Source: CAVYTF01 sp963771435
Lineage (GTDB): Bacteria; Bacteroidota; Bacteroidia; Chitinophagales; Chitinophagaceae
Reading direction: 5' to 3'
DNA length: 64,000 bases
Assembly (NCBI GenBank): GCA_963771435.1
Contig: CAVYTF010000001.1
Coordinates: forward strand, 1 to 64,000
Both the position numbers and the translations under genes were made by a program. The stretch's first letter is position 1. Every line of letters starts with the position of its first letter. The notes below the pieces were generated by a model. The model had not been told where the DNA came from. It searched no databases and was given only the letters and a program-made list of their open reading frames with translations. Shown piece by piece: positions 25,987 through 35,163 of this stretch.

Positions 25987-26712
25987 ATGAAAAAATTTTC
26001 ACTTCTCTTTTTAGCAGTAGCAATTATATGCTCCTTCTCCTGCCATAACATTTTTAACAAAACCATCAGCGGCAATGGGCAGCTCATCTCTGAGCAAAGA
26101 AGGGTAGGCGAGGCCACTCGCATTCATTCCGCCGGCGAATTTGATATCACCATCACGCAGGGCTCAGACTTCGCGTTGCAGGTAGAGGCCGATGAAAACC
26201 TGCTGCCTTATATCATCACAGAAGTAAACAACGGCGTGCTGGAAGTCCGCACCAAAGAAGGTGTGAACCTTTCCCAGACGGGCAAAATAAAAGTACACTT
26301 AACCGTAACAAAACTGGAAGAAGTGCAGGTGACCGGCACCGGAGATGTTACCGGTACAGACACCATGACCGGAGCAGACCAATTGAAACTTGACATCGAA
26401 GGCACAGGCAATATAACGCTCGGTCTAAATACCCCATCTGTAAATGCATCAATAGAAGGTACCGGCAGCATTATGCTTTCAGGGGAAACAAAAGATGCGA
26501 AAATAGATATTGCAGGCGTTGGCGATTACAAAGCAGAAAACCTAAAGGCTGAAAATGTAGAAGTGAATATTGAGGGAAGCGGCAACGCCAAATTATTTGC
26601 ATCAAGCAAACTTGATATAAATATTGCCGGCAGCGGGGATGTATATTATCACGGCACGCCGGCAATCACTCAAAGTGTGGCGGGTAGTGGCACTATAAAA
26701 CAATTGCAATAA
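25987..26712 (+). CDS. DUF2807 (auto-transporter adhesin head GIN) lipoprotein
   Basis: A 241-residue protein from ATG 25987, which places a lipoprotein-like signal (MKKFSLLFLAVAIICSFSCH) at the N-terminus with acylated Cys near residue 19. The mature chain is a right-handed beta-helix-like DUF2807 domain: ISGNGQLISEQR, EFDITITQGSDFALQVEADENLLPYI, TKEGVNLSQ and repeated GTGDVTGT, GTGNITLG, GVGDYKAEN, GSGNAKLF, GSGDVYYHG units. Probably surface-anchored and exposed; function not established. An upstream in-frame open stretch through the 21-nt array was rejected as the start. It converges with the next gene on the minus strand (stops 9 nt apart). Confidence 0.85.
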   Translation: MKKFSLLFLAVAIICSFSCHNIFNKTISGNGQLISEQRRVGEATRIHSAGEFDITITQGSDFALQVEADENLLPYIITEVNNGVLEVRTKEGVNLSQTGKIKVHLTVTKLEEVQVTGTGDVTGTDTMTGADQLKLDIEGTGNITLGLNTPSVNASIEGTGSIMLSGETKDAKIDIAGVGDYKAENLKAENVEVNIEGSGNAKLFASSKLDINIAGSGDVYYHGTPAITQSVAGSGTIKQLQ

Positions 26713-26720
26713 ACAGCATT

Positions 26721-27188
26721 TTAAGTAATTTCCTGTCCTCGGGCGTTTTTCTGGTTTTGTTTAAGGGTGAAGGCCCCAACGACCACAGCGAAAGACCCCA
26801 TCAGTAAATTCACTAAAACAGCATTTAATGGGAGCATATAATAGAGGTTATCTGTCGTGTCGGGAGCAGACTTCACTACGGCGCTGCTGTTTCCTCTTAT
26901 TGCAAAAGCTAAAATGGTGGTCAAAACACAGATCAGGAGGATACTGCTAAAAATAACTTTCACACCTGCAATGATCATCGAACGAAGGCTGGCATAATCA
27001 TTTAATTTTTTATTAACGAAATAGCCCGAAACAAGCAGGAGCAGTATATAAGCAGTATTACCTATATATAACACCCATGAATTTGTAAATGAGTCGTTCT
27101 CTAAATAGAAAAATACAGGAATACAATATGCCAAGGCACATAACAAACTATATTTATAGTAATAAGAGAATAAGAATTTTTCTTGCAT
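26721..27188 (-). CDS. Hypothetical four-TM membrane protein
   Basis: A 155-residue protein with four predicted membrane helices: about 10-28 (YKYSLLCALAYCIPVFFYL), 37-58 (WVLYIGNTAYILLLLVSGYF), 70-95 (IIAGVKVIFSSILLICVLTTILAFAI) and 118-141 (MLPLNAVLVNLLMGSFAVVVGAF). The C-terminus is charged and cytosolic (LKQNQKNARGQ). The size and pattern fit DUF4199-type inner-membrane proteins of Bacteroidota, but the match is not firm. Function unknown. Confidence 0.6.
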   Translation of the reverse strand: MQEKFLFSYYYKYSLLCALAYCIPVFFYLENDSFTNSWVLYIGNTAYILLLLVSGYFVNKKLNDYASLRSMIIAGVKVIFSSILLICVLTTILAFAIRGNSSAVVKSAPDTTDNLYYMLPLNAVLVNLLMGSFAVVVGAFTLKQNQKNARGQEIT

Positions 27189-27220
27189 AAAAATGTTTTT
27201 TCAGGTTACTGTAATATCTT

Positions 27221-27252
27221 TTTAAATAATCTAATCCCGTGCCATAACTTTA
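27221..27252 (+). promoter_or_regulatory. Possible promoter of nnr
   Basis: TTTA at 27221-27224, 20-nt spacer, then TAACTTTA at 27245-27252 (seven of eight consensus positions), 11 nt before the ATG at 27264. Confidence 0.35.
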
Positions 27253-27263
27253 TAATTCCGATC

Positions 27264-28751
27264 ATGAAAATTTTATCTGCACAGCAAACAAAAGAATGGG
27301 ATGCATTTACCATTGCCAACGAACCTATTGCTTCCATTGATCTGATGGAACGTGCTGCGGATGCCTGTGAAGACTTTATTGTTGAACATTTTTATGATGT
27401 AGATGGCCCTGTGAAAATATTCTGCGGCAAAGGCAACAATGGCGGCGATGGTTTAGGCATTGCGAGGATCTTAATTGAAGATGAATATGAAGTTGCTGTT
27501 TATATTCTTGAAACGGGAACAAAAGGCAGTGCAGATTTTGAAACCAACCTGGAAAGGCTGCAGGAGCTGACTGATGAGATTTATTTTGTTGAATCGCAGG
27601 AACTTTTTCCCCAATTGGAAAAAGATGATCTGATAATTGATGCGCTCTATGGTTCGGGGCTTAACAGGCCGTTGGAAGGGTTAAGCGCGGCCCTTGTTAA
27701 GCATATCAATTCTGCCGGGGCAACTGTTGTTTCTATTGATGTGCCAAGCGGGATGCCCCTTGATAAAAGTTGTATTGGGCACGCTGTTATCAAAGCCGGT
27801 CGTACGCTTACTTTCCAGGCGTTAAAGCTTTGTTTTTTAATGGCGGAGAATGCGGATCTGTTTGGTGAAGTGGAAGTGATCGACATTCAATTGAACGAAA
27901 ATTTCCTGTCATCCATCAAAACTACTTTCGCGCTTACCGAAGCAACTGATGCAAAAGAGATGCATGTACCCAGGAAAGTTTTTGCCAATAAAGGTAATTA
28001 TGGCCATGCGCTGCTTATTGCAGGCAATACAGGTAAAATGGGCGCTGCTGTTATAGCTTCCCGTGCCTGTTTGCGTTCAGGAGCAGGGTTACTTACTCTA
28101 AATATTCCAGAAGCAAGCTTCCCCATTATTCATACAGCGATCCCTGAAGCAATGTGTGAAAGCAGGGGAAAAGAAAGCCCTACTAAATATACCGCTCTTG
28201 GCATTGGACCGGGCATAGGAAAAGAGGATGAAATGGTGAAAATGGTAGGCAAGATCATTCGTGCCAGCCAACAGCCAATGGTCATTGATGCAGACGCATT
28301 GAATATTTTAGGCGAACACTGGGAATGGCTTGCTGCCATTTCAAAAGATACAGTGCTTACACCGCACCCTAAAGAATTTGAAAGAGTATTTGGTAAAGCT
28401 GGAAATGATTTTGAAAGAGCAAATAAAGCGATCGAGTTAAGCCTTGTATATCCTTTTGTTATTGTATTGAAAGGGCATTATACGCTGGTTGCTTCAGGCG
28501 GCAAAGGATATTTCAATACCACAGGCAACGCGGGCATGGCAAAGGGCGGCAGCGGCGATATGCTTACAGGTATTATCACTGCTTTGCTTGCCCAAAAATA
28601 TACTCCTTTGCAAGCCGCGATATTCGGCGTATACCTTCATGGCTTTGCTGGAGATAAGGCTTTAGAAAAACAATCCTTAGAAAGCCTTTTGCCGAGTGAT
28701 ATGATTGAATATTTAGGTAGCGCCTTTCAGGAAATAACCCAAAAAAAATAA
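27264..28751 (+). CDS. nnr: Bifunctional NAD(P)H-hydrate epimerase / ADP-dependent dehydratase
   Basis: A 495-residue repair enzyme. The N-terminal YjeF_N epimerase domain (about 1-215) carries the FCGKGNNGGDGLGIARIL Rossmann loop. The C-terminal ribokinase-like (YjeF_C, CARKD) domain (about 230-490) carries VLTPHPKEFERVFG and the catalytic AKGGSGDMLTG (Asp432). Together they epimerise and dehydrate damaged NADHX/NADPHX back to NAD(P)H. Two-domain fusions are standard in bacteria. The start at MKILSAQQTKEWDAFTI was chosen over a longer upstream frame because it matches the family start. It lies 5 nt upstream of the next gene, so the two are probably one operon. Confidence 0.93.
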   Translation: MKILSAQQTKEWDAFTIANEPIASIDLMERAADACEDFIVEHFYDVDGPVKIFCGKGNNGGDGLGIARILIEDEYEVAVYILETGTKGSADFETNLERLQELTDEIYFVESQELFPQLEKDDLIIDALYGSGLNRPLEGLSAALVKHINSAGATVVSIDVPSGMPLDKSCIGHAVIKAGRTLTFQALKLCFLMAENADLFGEVEVIDIQLNENFLSSIKTTFALTEATDAKEMHVPRKVFANKGNYGHALLIAGNTGKMGAAVIASRACLRSGAGLLTLNIPEASFPIIHTAIPEAMCESRGKESPTKYTALGIGPGIGKEDEMVKMVGKIIRASQQPMVIDADALNILGEHWEWLAAISKDTVLTPHPKEFERVFGKAGNDFERANKAIELSLVYPFVIVLKGHYTLVASGGKGYFNTTGNAGMAKGGSGDMLTGIITALLAQKYTPLQAAIFGVYLHGFAGDKALEKQSLESLLPSDMIEYLGSAFQEITQKK

Positions 28752-28756
28752 ACAAG

Positions 28757-29389
28757 ATGAAGACGGCGATCTTATTGCTCTTTAATTTTTCCATTCAATT
28801 GGTTTATGCGCAGGAACTCCTGCCGAACAAAAAAGGCGTTGCCCTGAAAGACTTTTATTTAAAGCTAGATGTAGAAAACCATTGGATCGCCGGGCACCAT
28901 GTAAATTGGGAAACAGGCCTTCCCGATGACAACACTGCTGAAACGGGCATCAAAACTCATTGCAGTGCCTTCGTGGCATCTGCTTGCAAGCAGGCGAATG
29001 TTTATATATTGCGGCCGCCTGAACATAAACAGATCTTGCTTTCCAACGCACAATTCAAATGGCTAAAAACGGAAGAAGCGGCTAAAGCAGGATGGAAACC
29101 AATAACCAGCGCCGACCCTTTTACTGTTTACCGCCAGGCGCAGGGACTTGCCAATGATGGGTACATTGTTGTTGCCACCTGCGAGAACCCCGATAGCAGG
29201 GAACCGGGCCATATTGCGCTTGTGATGCCACATAATATGTCATTGACCGAAATACAGGAAGAAGGCCCGAAACTCATCATGGCGGGAACGCACAATCACA
29301 ACCTCGTTTCATTGAAGGCAGGATTTAACCGCCACATCACTTCATGGCCGGAACCGGGCATATTGTTTTACTACAACAGTAGCAATTAA
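28757..29389 (+). CDS. Secreted papain-fold-like (NlpC/P60- or CHAP-related) protein
   Basis: A 210-residue protein with a signal peptide (MKTAILLLFNFSIQLVYAQ). The mature chain has THCSAFVASACKQ (candidate nucleophile Cys near residue 72), a proline motif YILRPPEHKQILL and GHIALVMPHN (candidate His near residue 154). Cys then PGHIALV is the order of papain-fold peptidoglycan hydrolases (NlpC/P60, CHAP). The overall family is unnamed to me, so the activity is inferred. It starts 5 nt after the nnr stop and is probably co-transcribed. Confidence 0.6.
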   Translation: MKTAILLLFNFSIQLVYAQELLPNKKGVALKDFYLKLDVENHWIAGHHVNWETGLPDDNTAETGIKTHCSAFVASACKQANVYILRPPEHKQILLSNAQFKWLKTEEAAKAGWKPITSADPFTVYRQAQGLANDGYIVVATCENPDSREPGHIALVMPHNMSLTEIQEEGPKLIMAGTHNHNLVSLKAGFNRHITSWPEPGILFYYNSSN

Positions 29390-29555
29390 AGAGCACACTT
29401 CAGTGAGGCAACGATCTCACATGGTCAAGATAAAAGGGTCAAGACAGCTTCGCAGAAAAAATAATCCGCTTTTCAATTTAAAATAAATAAATTTGGATTG
29501 AATTTTAAGGTCTTCATTTGGTTTGTGGTAATGCTTCCTATAAAATAAACCCAAG

Positions 29556-31259
29556 ATGAAAAGGTCTTTGTTTTTATTTGTTGTCACAGCGATGCTGTTG
29601 CTACCGTCTGCTAACGCGCAGTTCCAGGTGAGTGGCAAATATTTAGAAGATAGCAAGGGAAATATCATCATCATACGCGGGGTAAATGTTCCCATCTATG
29701 GCAGCGGTTACAGCAACGATATTACCGCAGTGAGCAATGCTATAAAAAATAACACAAAGACCAATGCAGTGAGGATGCTTTGGTATTCATCTGCTGTGCA
29801 AAATAATATTGGTAACCCGCCTTATTATGCATCGCTTACTTATCTCGACAATGCCATTACTGCTTACACTTCCCTTGGTATTTTACCCATCATCTATCTC
29901 GCTGACCTCACTGCTGTTTACAGCAATTCCATTTCAAGCTTTAACAGCGATGTAGTGGCGTTCTGGACAAGTGCCTCCGTAATAGCCCTTATAAAAAAAC
30001 ACCAGCCTTATCTTATTATCAACCTGGCAAATGAATGGGGTGCCACTTGGGATCCTTCATCATTGGGCAGCACGGCCAAGGCACAGGATACTAATTTCGT
30101 CAACACTTATATTAACCTGGTTAAGCAATTGCGTAGAGCCGGCGTTACCGTACCTATTATGATAGATGCCCCCGACGGAGGCAGCAACGGCAAATTTCTC
30201 ATCACCAACGGGGCATCGCTTGAATCCAAAGACTCCCTGCATAATATCCTACTCAGCGTGCATACTTACTGGACGGTTGAGAACGGGGTTATCAGCAGTT
30301 GCCCTTCCGATTACCATACCTATGTTCAATTGCTCCAAACCAGTGGCCTGCCTTTTATTTTTGGAGAGGTATCTGATTGGTCGGTGGCATCGGACGGAAC
30401 GGATTATGAGTCCACTCCGCCGGTTAATTTTGTTTGCCCTGCCAAGGGCTCTTCCAATCAATATGGTGTTGATTATGATGCCATCCTGAACGACGCCTGT
30501 GACGATGACATCGGTTATCTGGCCTGGGCATGGTACCAGGATGGCCTTTATGTGCGAAATATTTATAACCAGTCCACCGGCACTTCAGTTAATACGGCAA
30601 GCAACGCCAATGGTAAGTATGCCGGTAGCTGGCCTACAGATATGCTAAGCAGCACCAAATGCTATGGGCTGAACAATGCGAATACAAATATTATATTGCC
30701 CGTCAGTTTTCTTGATTTTACTGCTGCATTACAAGGAAAACAAGTGGCGCTGCAATGGAAAACCGCAACTGAAAATAACAGCAGTTATTTCAACATTGAA
30801 CGCTGCAGCGATGGCATAAACTTTAGTACAATCGGCAAAGAAGGCGCTGTGGGCAATAGCACCGTGGCAGTAAGTTATAATTATACAGATGCTCTTTCTT
30901 CCGCCGTCCGTTCAACCCCCCTTATTTATTACCGTATTATGGAAACGGATAATAATGGCAAAATAATCTATAGCCAGGTGGCCACTGTAAGGCCAAATAA
31001 CCCTGAAGCCCCTATTGTTCTTTTTCCAGATCCTGCAGTTACTGCCGCAACGCTGGTTTTTGATGAAACGGCAGCCAACAGCTATACCGTCACTTTAATG
31101 GATATATCCGGGAAAAAAATTCAGCAATCAACAGGGATCGCCTTTGCCGGAACAAATAAGTTTACAATTGATATGCACAATTGCGCTAGGGGCATGTATA
31201 TAGTAATGTTGGATGATCCGGAACACGGAAGAAGGGTGGTAAAGCTGAATAAGGAATGA
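29556..31259 (+). CDS. GH5-like glycoside hydrolase with T9SS type A sorting domain
   Basis: A 567-residue secreted enzyme. Signal peptide 1-21 (MKRSLFLFVVTAMLLLPSAN, cleaved after AQ). The catalytic domain (about 22-365) has RGVNVPIYGSGY and the GH5-type acid/base in LIINLANEWG (Glu160) and nucleophile in FIFGEVSDW (Glu271). This is the arrangement of cellulase-like clan GH-A enzymes; the polysaccharide substrate is not known. A linker and fibronectin/Ig-like part follow. Residues about 490-567 form a T9SS C-terminal domain (VLFPDPAVTAATLVF, VTLMDISGKKIQQ, GMYIVMLDD), so it should be exported by type IX secretion. A strong terminator follows. Confidence 0.88.
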   Translation: MKRSLFLFVVTAMLLLPSANAQFQVSGKYLEDSKGNIIIIRGVNVPIYGSGYSNDITAVSNAIKNNTKTNAVRMLWYSSAVQNNIGNPPYYASLTYLDNAITAYTSLGILPIIYLADLTAVYSNSISSFNSDVVAFWTSASVIALIKKHQPYLIINLANEWGATWDPSSLGSTAKAQDTNFVNTYINLVKQLRRAGVTVPIMIDAPDGGSNGKFLITNGASLESKDSLHNILLSVHTYWTVENGVISSCPSDYHTYVQLLQTSGLPFIFGEVSDWSVASDGTDYESTPPVNFVCPAKGSSNQYGVDYDAILNDACDDDIGYLAWAWYQDGLYVRNIYNQSTGTSVNTASNANGKYAGSWPTDMLSSTKCYGLNNANTNIILPVSFLDFTAALQGKQVALQWKTATENNSSYFNIERCSDGINFSTIGKEGAVGNSTVAVSYNYTDALSSAVRSTPLIYYRIMETDNNGKIIYSQVATVRPNNPEAPIVLFPDPAVTAATLVFDETAANSYTVTLMDISGKKIQQSTGIAFAGTNKFTIDMHNCARGMYIVMLDDPEHGRRVVKLNKE

Positions 31260-31290
31260 CGAATTATGAATGATGAATAAGGAATCAAAA

Positions 31291-31324
31291 AGCCTCCTCA
31301 ACACACTGAGGAGGCTTTTTTATG
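31291..31324 (+). terminator. Rho-independent terminator of the GH5 gene
   Basis: A 10-bp perfect stem (31291-31300 with 31307-31316), six-nt loop, then a run of T, 31 nt after the stop codon. Confidence 0.9.
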
Positions 31325-31351
31325 ACAAATAGATCAGAATTAAGAGTAAAA

Positions 31352-31561
31352 TGGTTTCGTCGGACCGTTCGCTGGCGCGGTCGGATCATCCGCTGGTATG
31401 GTCGGATCGTTCGCTGGCTTGGTTGGATTGTCAGCTGATGTGGTCCGATTGTCCGCTGACTTCGTCGGACCATGCGCTGGCTTTGTCGAACGATCCGCTG
31501 GCTTCGTCGGGTCATTGGCTGATTTGGTCGGATTGTCCGCCGAATTGGCCGAACCGTCCGC
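31352..31561. repeat. 21-nt tandem array, 10 units
   Basis: Ten 21-nt units of the form TGGnTTsGTCGGATCGTCCGC with many substitutions. The array lies between the GH5 terminator and the hppA promoter, about 110 nt upstream of the -7 box. Confidence 0.88.
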
Positions 31562-31674
31562 CGAAACCCTTTTAAGCAGCTTTTGCATGGCGCTCCATCT
31601 TATTTTCGCTAAAATTCTTTAACAGATCGCCGAATTCCTCTCTCCATATCCTAACATTTTAAGTTTCATTTCCC

Positions 31675-31682
31675 TATTTTTG
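31675..31682 (+). promoter_or_regulatory. Predicted -7 element of hppA
   Basis: TATTTTTG, a perfect TAnnTTTG, lies 38 nt upstream of the chosen ATG at 31721. The expected -33 position holds only a T-rich tract. Confidence 0.45.
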
Positions 31683-31720
31683 CCGTCCTTATTTTAAAAC
31701 TTTATAATAACCTTTTGCTT

Positions 31721-33955
31721 ATGTATCATTTTCTATGTTTTGCGGCTCCGGTTGCAGGAATTATTGGTTTGTTTTATACGTTCATACAGTTCAGATGGGT
31801 CTCAAAACAGGACGCCGGCAACGGGCGCATGAAAGAAATAAGTACCTATATCGCCGAAGGTGCAATGGCTTTTTTAAAGGCTGAGTGGAAGATCCTTTTT
31901 TACTTTGTAATTCTTGTTGCGATTTTGTTGGGCATCATGGCTTATGCCAATCCAAACTCCAGCCCTTTTATTGCTTTATCATTTATCATCGGCGCCGTTT
32001 GCAGCGCTACTGCAGGTTATATCGGCATGAGAGTGGCAACGAAGGCTAATGTTCGCACTGCACAGGCGGCGCGCACCAGCCTTGCCAAAGCATTGTCCGT
32101 TTCTTTCAGGGGCGGTTCGGTGATGGGCCTTGGGGTTGCTGGCCTTGCCGTTCTGGGCTTGGGCAGTTTATATCTTATCTTAAAATACCATTTTGCACAT
32201 GGTGCGCTTCCAAATTCTGAGGAAATGGTAAAGACCATTGAAGTGCTTACCGGCTTTTCTTTGGGTGCGGAAAGCATTGCATTGTTTGCGCGCGTGGGCG
32301 GAGGCATTTATACCAAAGCCGCTGACGTGGGCGCTGATCTGGTAGGTAAAGTGGAAGCAGGCATTCCCGAAGACGATCCCCGCAACCCTGCAACTATTGC
32401 AGATAATGTGGGTGATAATGTGGGTGATGTTGCCGGCATGGGCGCTGATTTGTTTGGGTCCTATGTAGCCACCATCTTGGCAACCATGGTGCTTGGGCAG
32501 GAGACCATTTCTGACCCAGCCAAATTGGGGGGCTTTTCGCCGATCCTCTTGCCAATGGTAATTGCAGGAACCGGCATTCTGTTTTCTATTGTCGGGACTT
32601 TATTTGTAAAAATAAGCGAGTCTGCTTCGATCAATACACATAGTGTGCAGAAGGCATTGAACATGGGTAATTGGGGTTCTATTGTGCTCACTGCTATTGC
32701 ATGTATAGGGCTTGTTTATTTTATACTTCCCGATGCTCCAATGACTTTGCGCGGCGTTGAATTTACTAAATGGGGAGTGCTTGGCGCAATAGGCGTTGGG
32801 TTACTCGTGGGAACGCTGATGAGCATGATCACTGAATATTATACAGCTATGGGCAAACGCCCTGTGCTTAGCATTATACGCCAATCTGCGACCGGCCATG
32901 CGACAAACGTTATTGGCGGCCTTGCTGTTGGCATGGAGTCAACCTTGCTGCCGATACTTGTTTTGGCAGGAGGTATATGGGGTTCTTATGCTTGTGCAGG
33001 TTTATACGGTGTCGCTATTGCAGCGGCGGGTATGATGGCTACAACCGCTATGCAGCTTGCCATTGATGCATTCGGGCCCATTGCGGATAACGCGGGAGGT
33101 ATTGCAGAAATGAGTGAACTGCCAAAAGAAGTGCGTGAAAAAACAGACGTGCTTGACGCTGTAGGCAATACCACCGCAGCATCAGGAAAAGGCTTTGCCA
33201 TTGCGTCAGCGGCGTTTACGGCGCTTGCTTTATTTGCGGCTTATGTCGGTGTTATCAATCACAACGGTTATACAATGGCAGGCATTGATATATACAAAGC
33301 GAAAGTTTTAGCCTCTTTATTTGTTGGTGGAATGATCCCTTTTATTTTTTCATCCCTTGCCATTCGTGCAGTTGGCGAAGCAGCTATGGCAATGGTAGAA
33401 GAAGTGCGCAGGCAGTTCCGTACAATACCCGGCATCATGGAAGGAACAGGCAAACCGGAGTATGATAAATGCGTTGCTATTTCTACAGAGGCCTCGCTTA
33501 AGAAAATGGTAATGCCTGGTGCAATAGCTATTCTCTCTCCGTTGATTATTGGCTTTATTTTAGGGCCAGAAGCGTTAGGTGGTTTTCTCGCAGGTGCAAC
33601 GGTAAGTGGCGTTCTGATGGGAATGTTTCAAAATAATGCAGGCGGTGCCTGGGACAATGCTAAGAAATCCTTTGAAAAAGGAGTAGAAATAAACGGGCAG
33701 ATGTACTACAAGAAATCTGACCCTCACAAAGCCTCAGTAACAGGTGATACCGTTGGCGATCCTTTTAAAGATACTTCCGGGCCGTCAATGAATATCCTTA
33801 TCAAGCTCATGTCTATCGTGTCTTTGGTGATTGCGCCAACGCTTGCACAGGTTCATGCAAACGATGCAAGTGCCGCCATACAAAAGAAGGTAGAAATAAA
33901 AGCAACCCCTTCGGCAGGAATAAATGCAGCGACTACGTTTGTGATAAAGAAATAA
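31721..33955 (+). CDS. hppA: Membrane-bound K+-dependent pyrophosphatase (H+ or Na+ pump)
   Basis: A 744-residue integral membrane protein with about 16 helices. It couples hydrolysis of pyrophosphate to ion export across the inner membrane. The active-site loop (about 204-240) has GADLVGKVEAGIPEDDPRNP followed by ADNVGDNVGD, with the acidic residues that bind Mg-PPi. The second motif, GNTTAASGKGFAIASAA (about 480), has Ala where K+-independent enzymes have Lys, so it should be K+-dependent. Proton versus sodium specificity cannot be read reliably by eye. ATG 31721 was preferred over the TTG at 31715. A terminator follows 21 nt after the stop. Confidence 0.95.
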   Translation: MYHFLCFAAPVAGIIGLFYTFIQFRWVSKQDAGNGRMKEISTYIAEGAMAFLKAEWKILFYFVILVAILLGIMAYANPNSSPFIALSFIIGAVCSATAGYIGMRVATKANVRTAQAARTSLAKALSVSFRGGSVMGLGVAGLAVLGLGSLYLILKYHFAHGALPNSEEMVKTIEVLTGFSLGAESIALFARVGGGIYTKAADVGADLVGKVEAGIPEDDPRNPATIADNVGDNVGDVAGMGADLFGSYVATILATMVLGQETISDPAKLGGFSPILLPMVIAGTGILFSIVGTLFVKISESASINTHSVQKALNMGNWGSIVLTAIACIGLVYFILPDAPMTLRGVEFTKWGVLGAIGVGLLVGTLMSMITEYYTAMGKRPVLSIIRQSATGHATNVIGGLAVGMESTLLPILVLAGGIWGSYACAGLYGVAIAAAGMMATTAMQLAIDAFGPIADNAGGIAEMSELPKEVREKTDVLDAVGNTTAASGKGFAIASAAFTALALFAAYVGVINHNGYTMAGIDIYKAKVLASLFVGGMIPFIFSSLAIRAVGEAAMAMVEEVRRQFRTIPGIMEGTGKPEYDKCVAISTEASLKKMVMPGAIAILSPLIIGFILGPEALGGFLAGATVSGVLMGMFQNNAGGAWDNAKKSFEKGVEINGQMYYKKSDPHKASVTGDTVGDPFKDTSGPSMNILIKLMSIVSLVIAPTLAQVHANDASAAIQKKVEIKATPSAGINAATTFVIKK

Positions 33956-33976
33956 TTTTCCCTAAACTAAAATATT

Positions 33977-34008
33977 ATCCCCGTTAATAAACTGGCGGGG
34001 ATTTTTTA
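33977..34008 (+). terminator. Rho-independent terminator of hppA
   Basis: A 7-bp stem (33977-33983 with 33996-34002), loop 12 nt, then six T. It runs to within 4 nt of the next start codon, so the next gene may be expressed by read-through or a promoter overlapping the hairpin. Confidence 0.75.
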
Positions 34009-34011
34009 TAA

Positions 34012-34404
34012 ATGAAATATTCGCAAACAATTGGCCTTATTGCCTGCCTCGCTTTGGTCGCTGTCTGCTTTATGCCCTGGTGTTTTATTGCTTCCAAAGA
34101 TATTGTCATCACCGGCATGGATGCGAAAGGCACCGTTTTTGGCAAGCCTGGATTAATGAATATTATATTCAGTGCATTACTCGCAATTCTTTTTCTCATT
34201 CCAAAGATCTGGGCGAAGAGAACAAATATATTTATCGGAGCTTTGAACCTTGCATGGGCTTTCCGTAGTTATTTAATGCTCACTGCCTGCGATGGTGGAG
34301 ATTGCCCTGAGAAAAAAGCAGGTATATTTTTGATGTTTGCTTTATCGGCAGTCATTCTGCTAATGGCTTTTCTGCCAAAAATAGCGCTGCCGGAAGACGA
34401 TTAG
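34012..34404 (+). CDS. Small multi-TM membrane protein of unknown function
   Basis: A 130-residue protein with four hydrophobic helices: about 7-27, 46-65 (MNIIFSALLAILFLIPKIW), 71-88 (NIFIGALNLAWAFRSYLM) and 101-121 (GIFLMFALSAVILLMAFLP). A Cys-containing loop, TACDGGDCPEKK, lies between the third and fourth. No family can be named. The start at MKYSQTIGL lies immediately behind the hppA terminator. The next gene is on the opposite strand, its stop 5 nt away. Confidence 0.6.
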   Translation: MKYSQTIGLIACLALVAVCFMPWCFIASKDIVITGMDAKGTVFGKPGLMNIIFSALLAILFLIPKIWAKRTNIFIGALNLAWAFRSYLMLTACDGGDCPEKKAGIFLMFALSAVILLMAFLPKIALPEDD

Positions 34405-34408
34405 CAGC

Positions 34409-35113
34409 CTATTTCCCTTGCACCAGTTTCGCAATACTAAAAGCAGCAGCCGCTGCCGCAGCTCCAATAAACATCACCTTTATTCCGCCGCTCCATGGGT
34501 TCACCCCTGTCAGTTTGCTCTTAAAGAAACCGAATATAAACAGGCAGATCAGTGTAATGATCACAGACAACTTTAATCCCTGTAAAGGGCTATCCACAAA
34601 GAAATAAGGGCTTAGAGGAACTAATCCGCCCACTATATAAGACACGCCTATATTGAACGCGCTTTTTCTGGCACGTGTCGGGTCAGGTACATTTAATCCC
34701 AGTTCATGCTTCATCATAAAATCTACCCAAACATCTTTATCTTTTATTATTTCTTCCACAGCTTTATCCTGTAGGTCACTGCTCAAACCCCAACTGGCAA
34801 AGGCTTTTCGCACTTCATTCTTTTCTTCTTCCGCCATATTCTCCACTTCATAATATTCTCTTCGCAATTCACTTTCATAATGGTCGCTCTCTGTTTTCCC
34901 GGCAAGGTAACCGCCTAATCCCATTGCAATTGACCCTGCTGCAATTTCAGCAATACCGGCAATAATTATAATATTGTTGTTGGATACCGCACCGCTCAAA
35001 CCCGCAGCCAGCGCAAACGGAACGGTTAATCCATCGCTCATGCCAATGACAATATCCTTCAATAGATCAGTACTGTTTAAATGAGGCTCTAGGTGTATAT
35101 GTTTTTCTTTCAT
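34409..35113 (-). CDS. VIT1/CCC1-family iron/manganese transporter
   Basis: A 234-residue inner-membrane protein. N-terminal TM segments contain LLKDIVIGMSDGLTVPFALAAGLSGA and the family GxxEIAAGSIAMGLGGYLAGK stretch (about 55-75). The cytosolic charged helix domain (about 75-140; YESELRREYYEVENMAEEEK, the metal-binding acidic region) and further TM helices follow, with KSKLTG near 200. VIT1/CCC1 proteins export or sequester Fe2+/Mn2+, here probably across the inner membrane. Substrate direction is inferred from family knowledge. Confidence 0.85.
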   Translation of the reverse strand: MKEKHIHLEPHLNSTDLLKDIVIGMSDGLTVPFALAAGLSGAVSNNNIIIIAGIAEIAAGSIAMGLGGYLAGKTESDHYESELRREYYEVENMAEEEKNEVRKAFASWGLSSDLQDKAVEEIIKDKDVWVDFMMKHELGLNVPDPTRARKSAFNIGVSYIVGGLVPLSPYFFVDSPLQGLKLSVIITLICLFIFGFFKSKLTGVNPWSGGIKVMFIGAAAAAAAFSIAKLVQGK

Positions 35114-35130
35114 TGGTATAATTAGGCCAT

Positions 35131-35157
35131 AAAAATAAACCCCGCTTTGATGCGGGG
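35131..35157 (-). terminator. Rho-independent terminator of the aminotransferase gene
   Basis: A 6-bp GC stem (35140-35145 with 35152-35157) is followed on the minus strand by a T-rich tract (35131-35139), 7 nt beyond the stop of the gene at 35164. Confidence 0.7.
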
Positions 35158-35163
35158 CTCATT

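Noticed and set aside
27183..27263. Upstream extension of nnr
   Set aside because: The extra residues do not match the family; MKILSAQQTKEWD at 27264 is the usual N-terminus.
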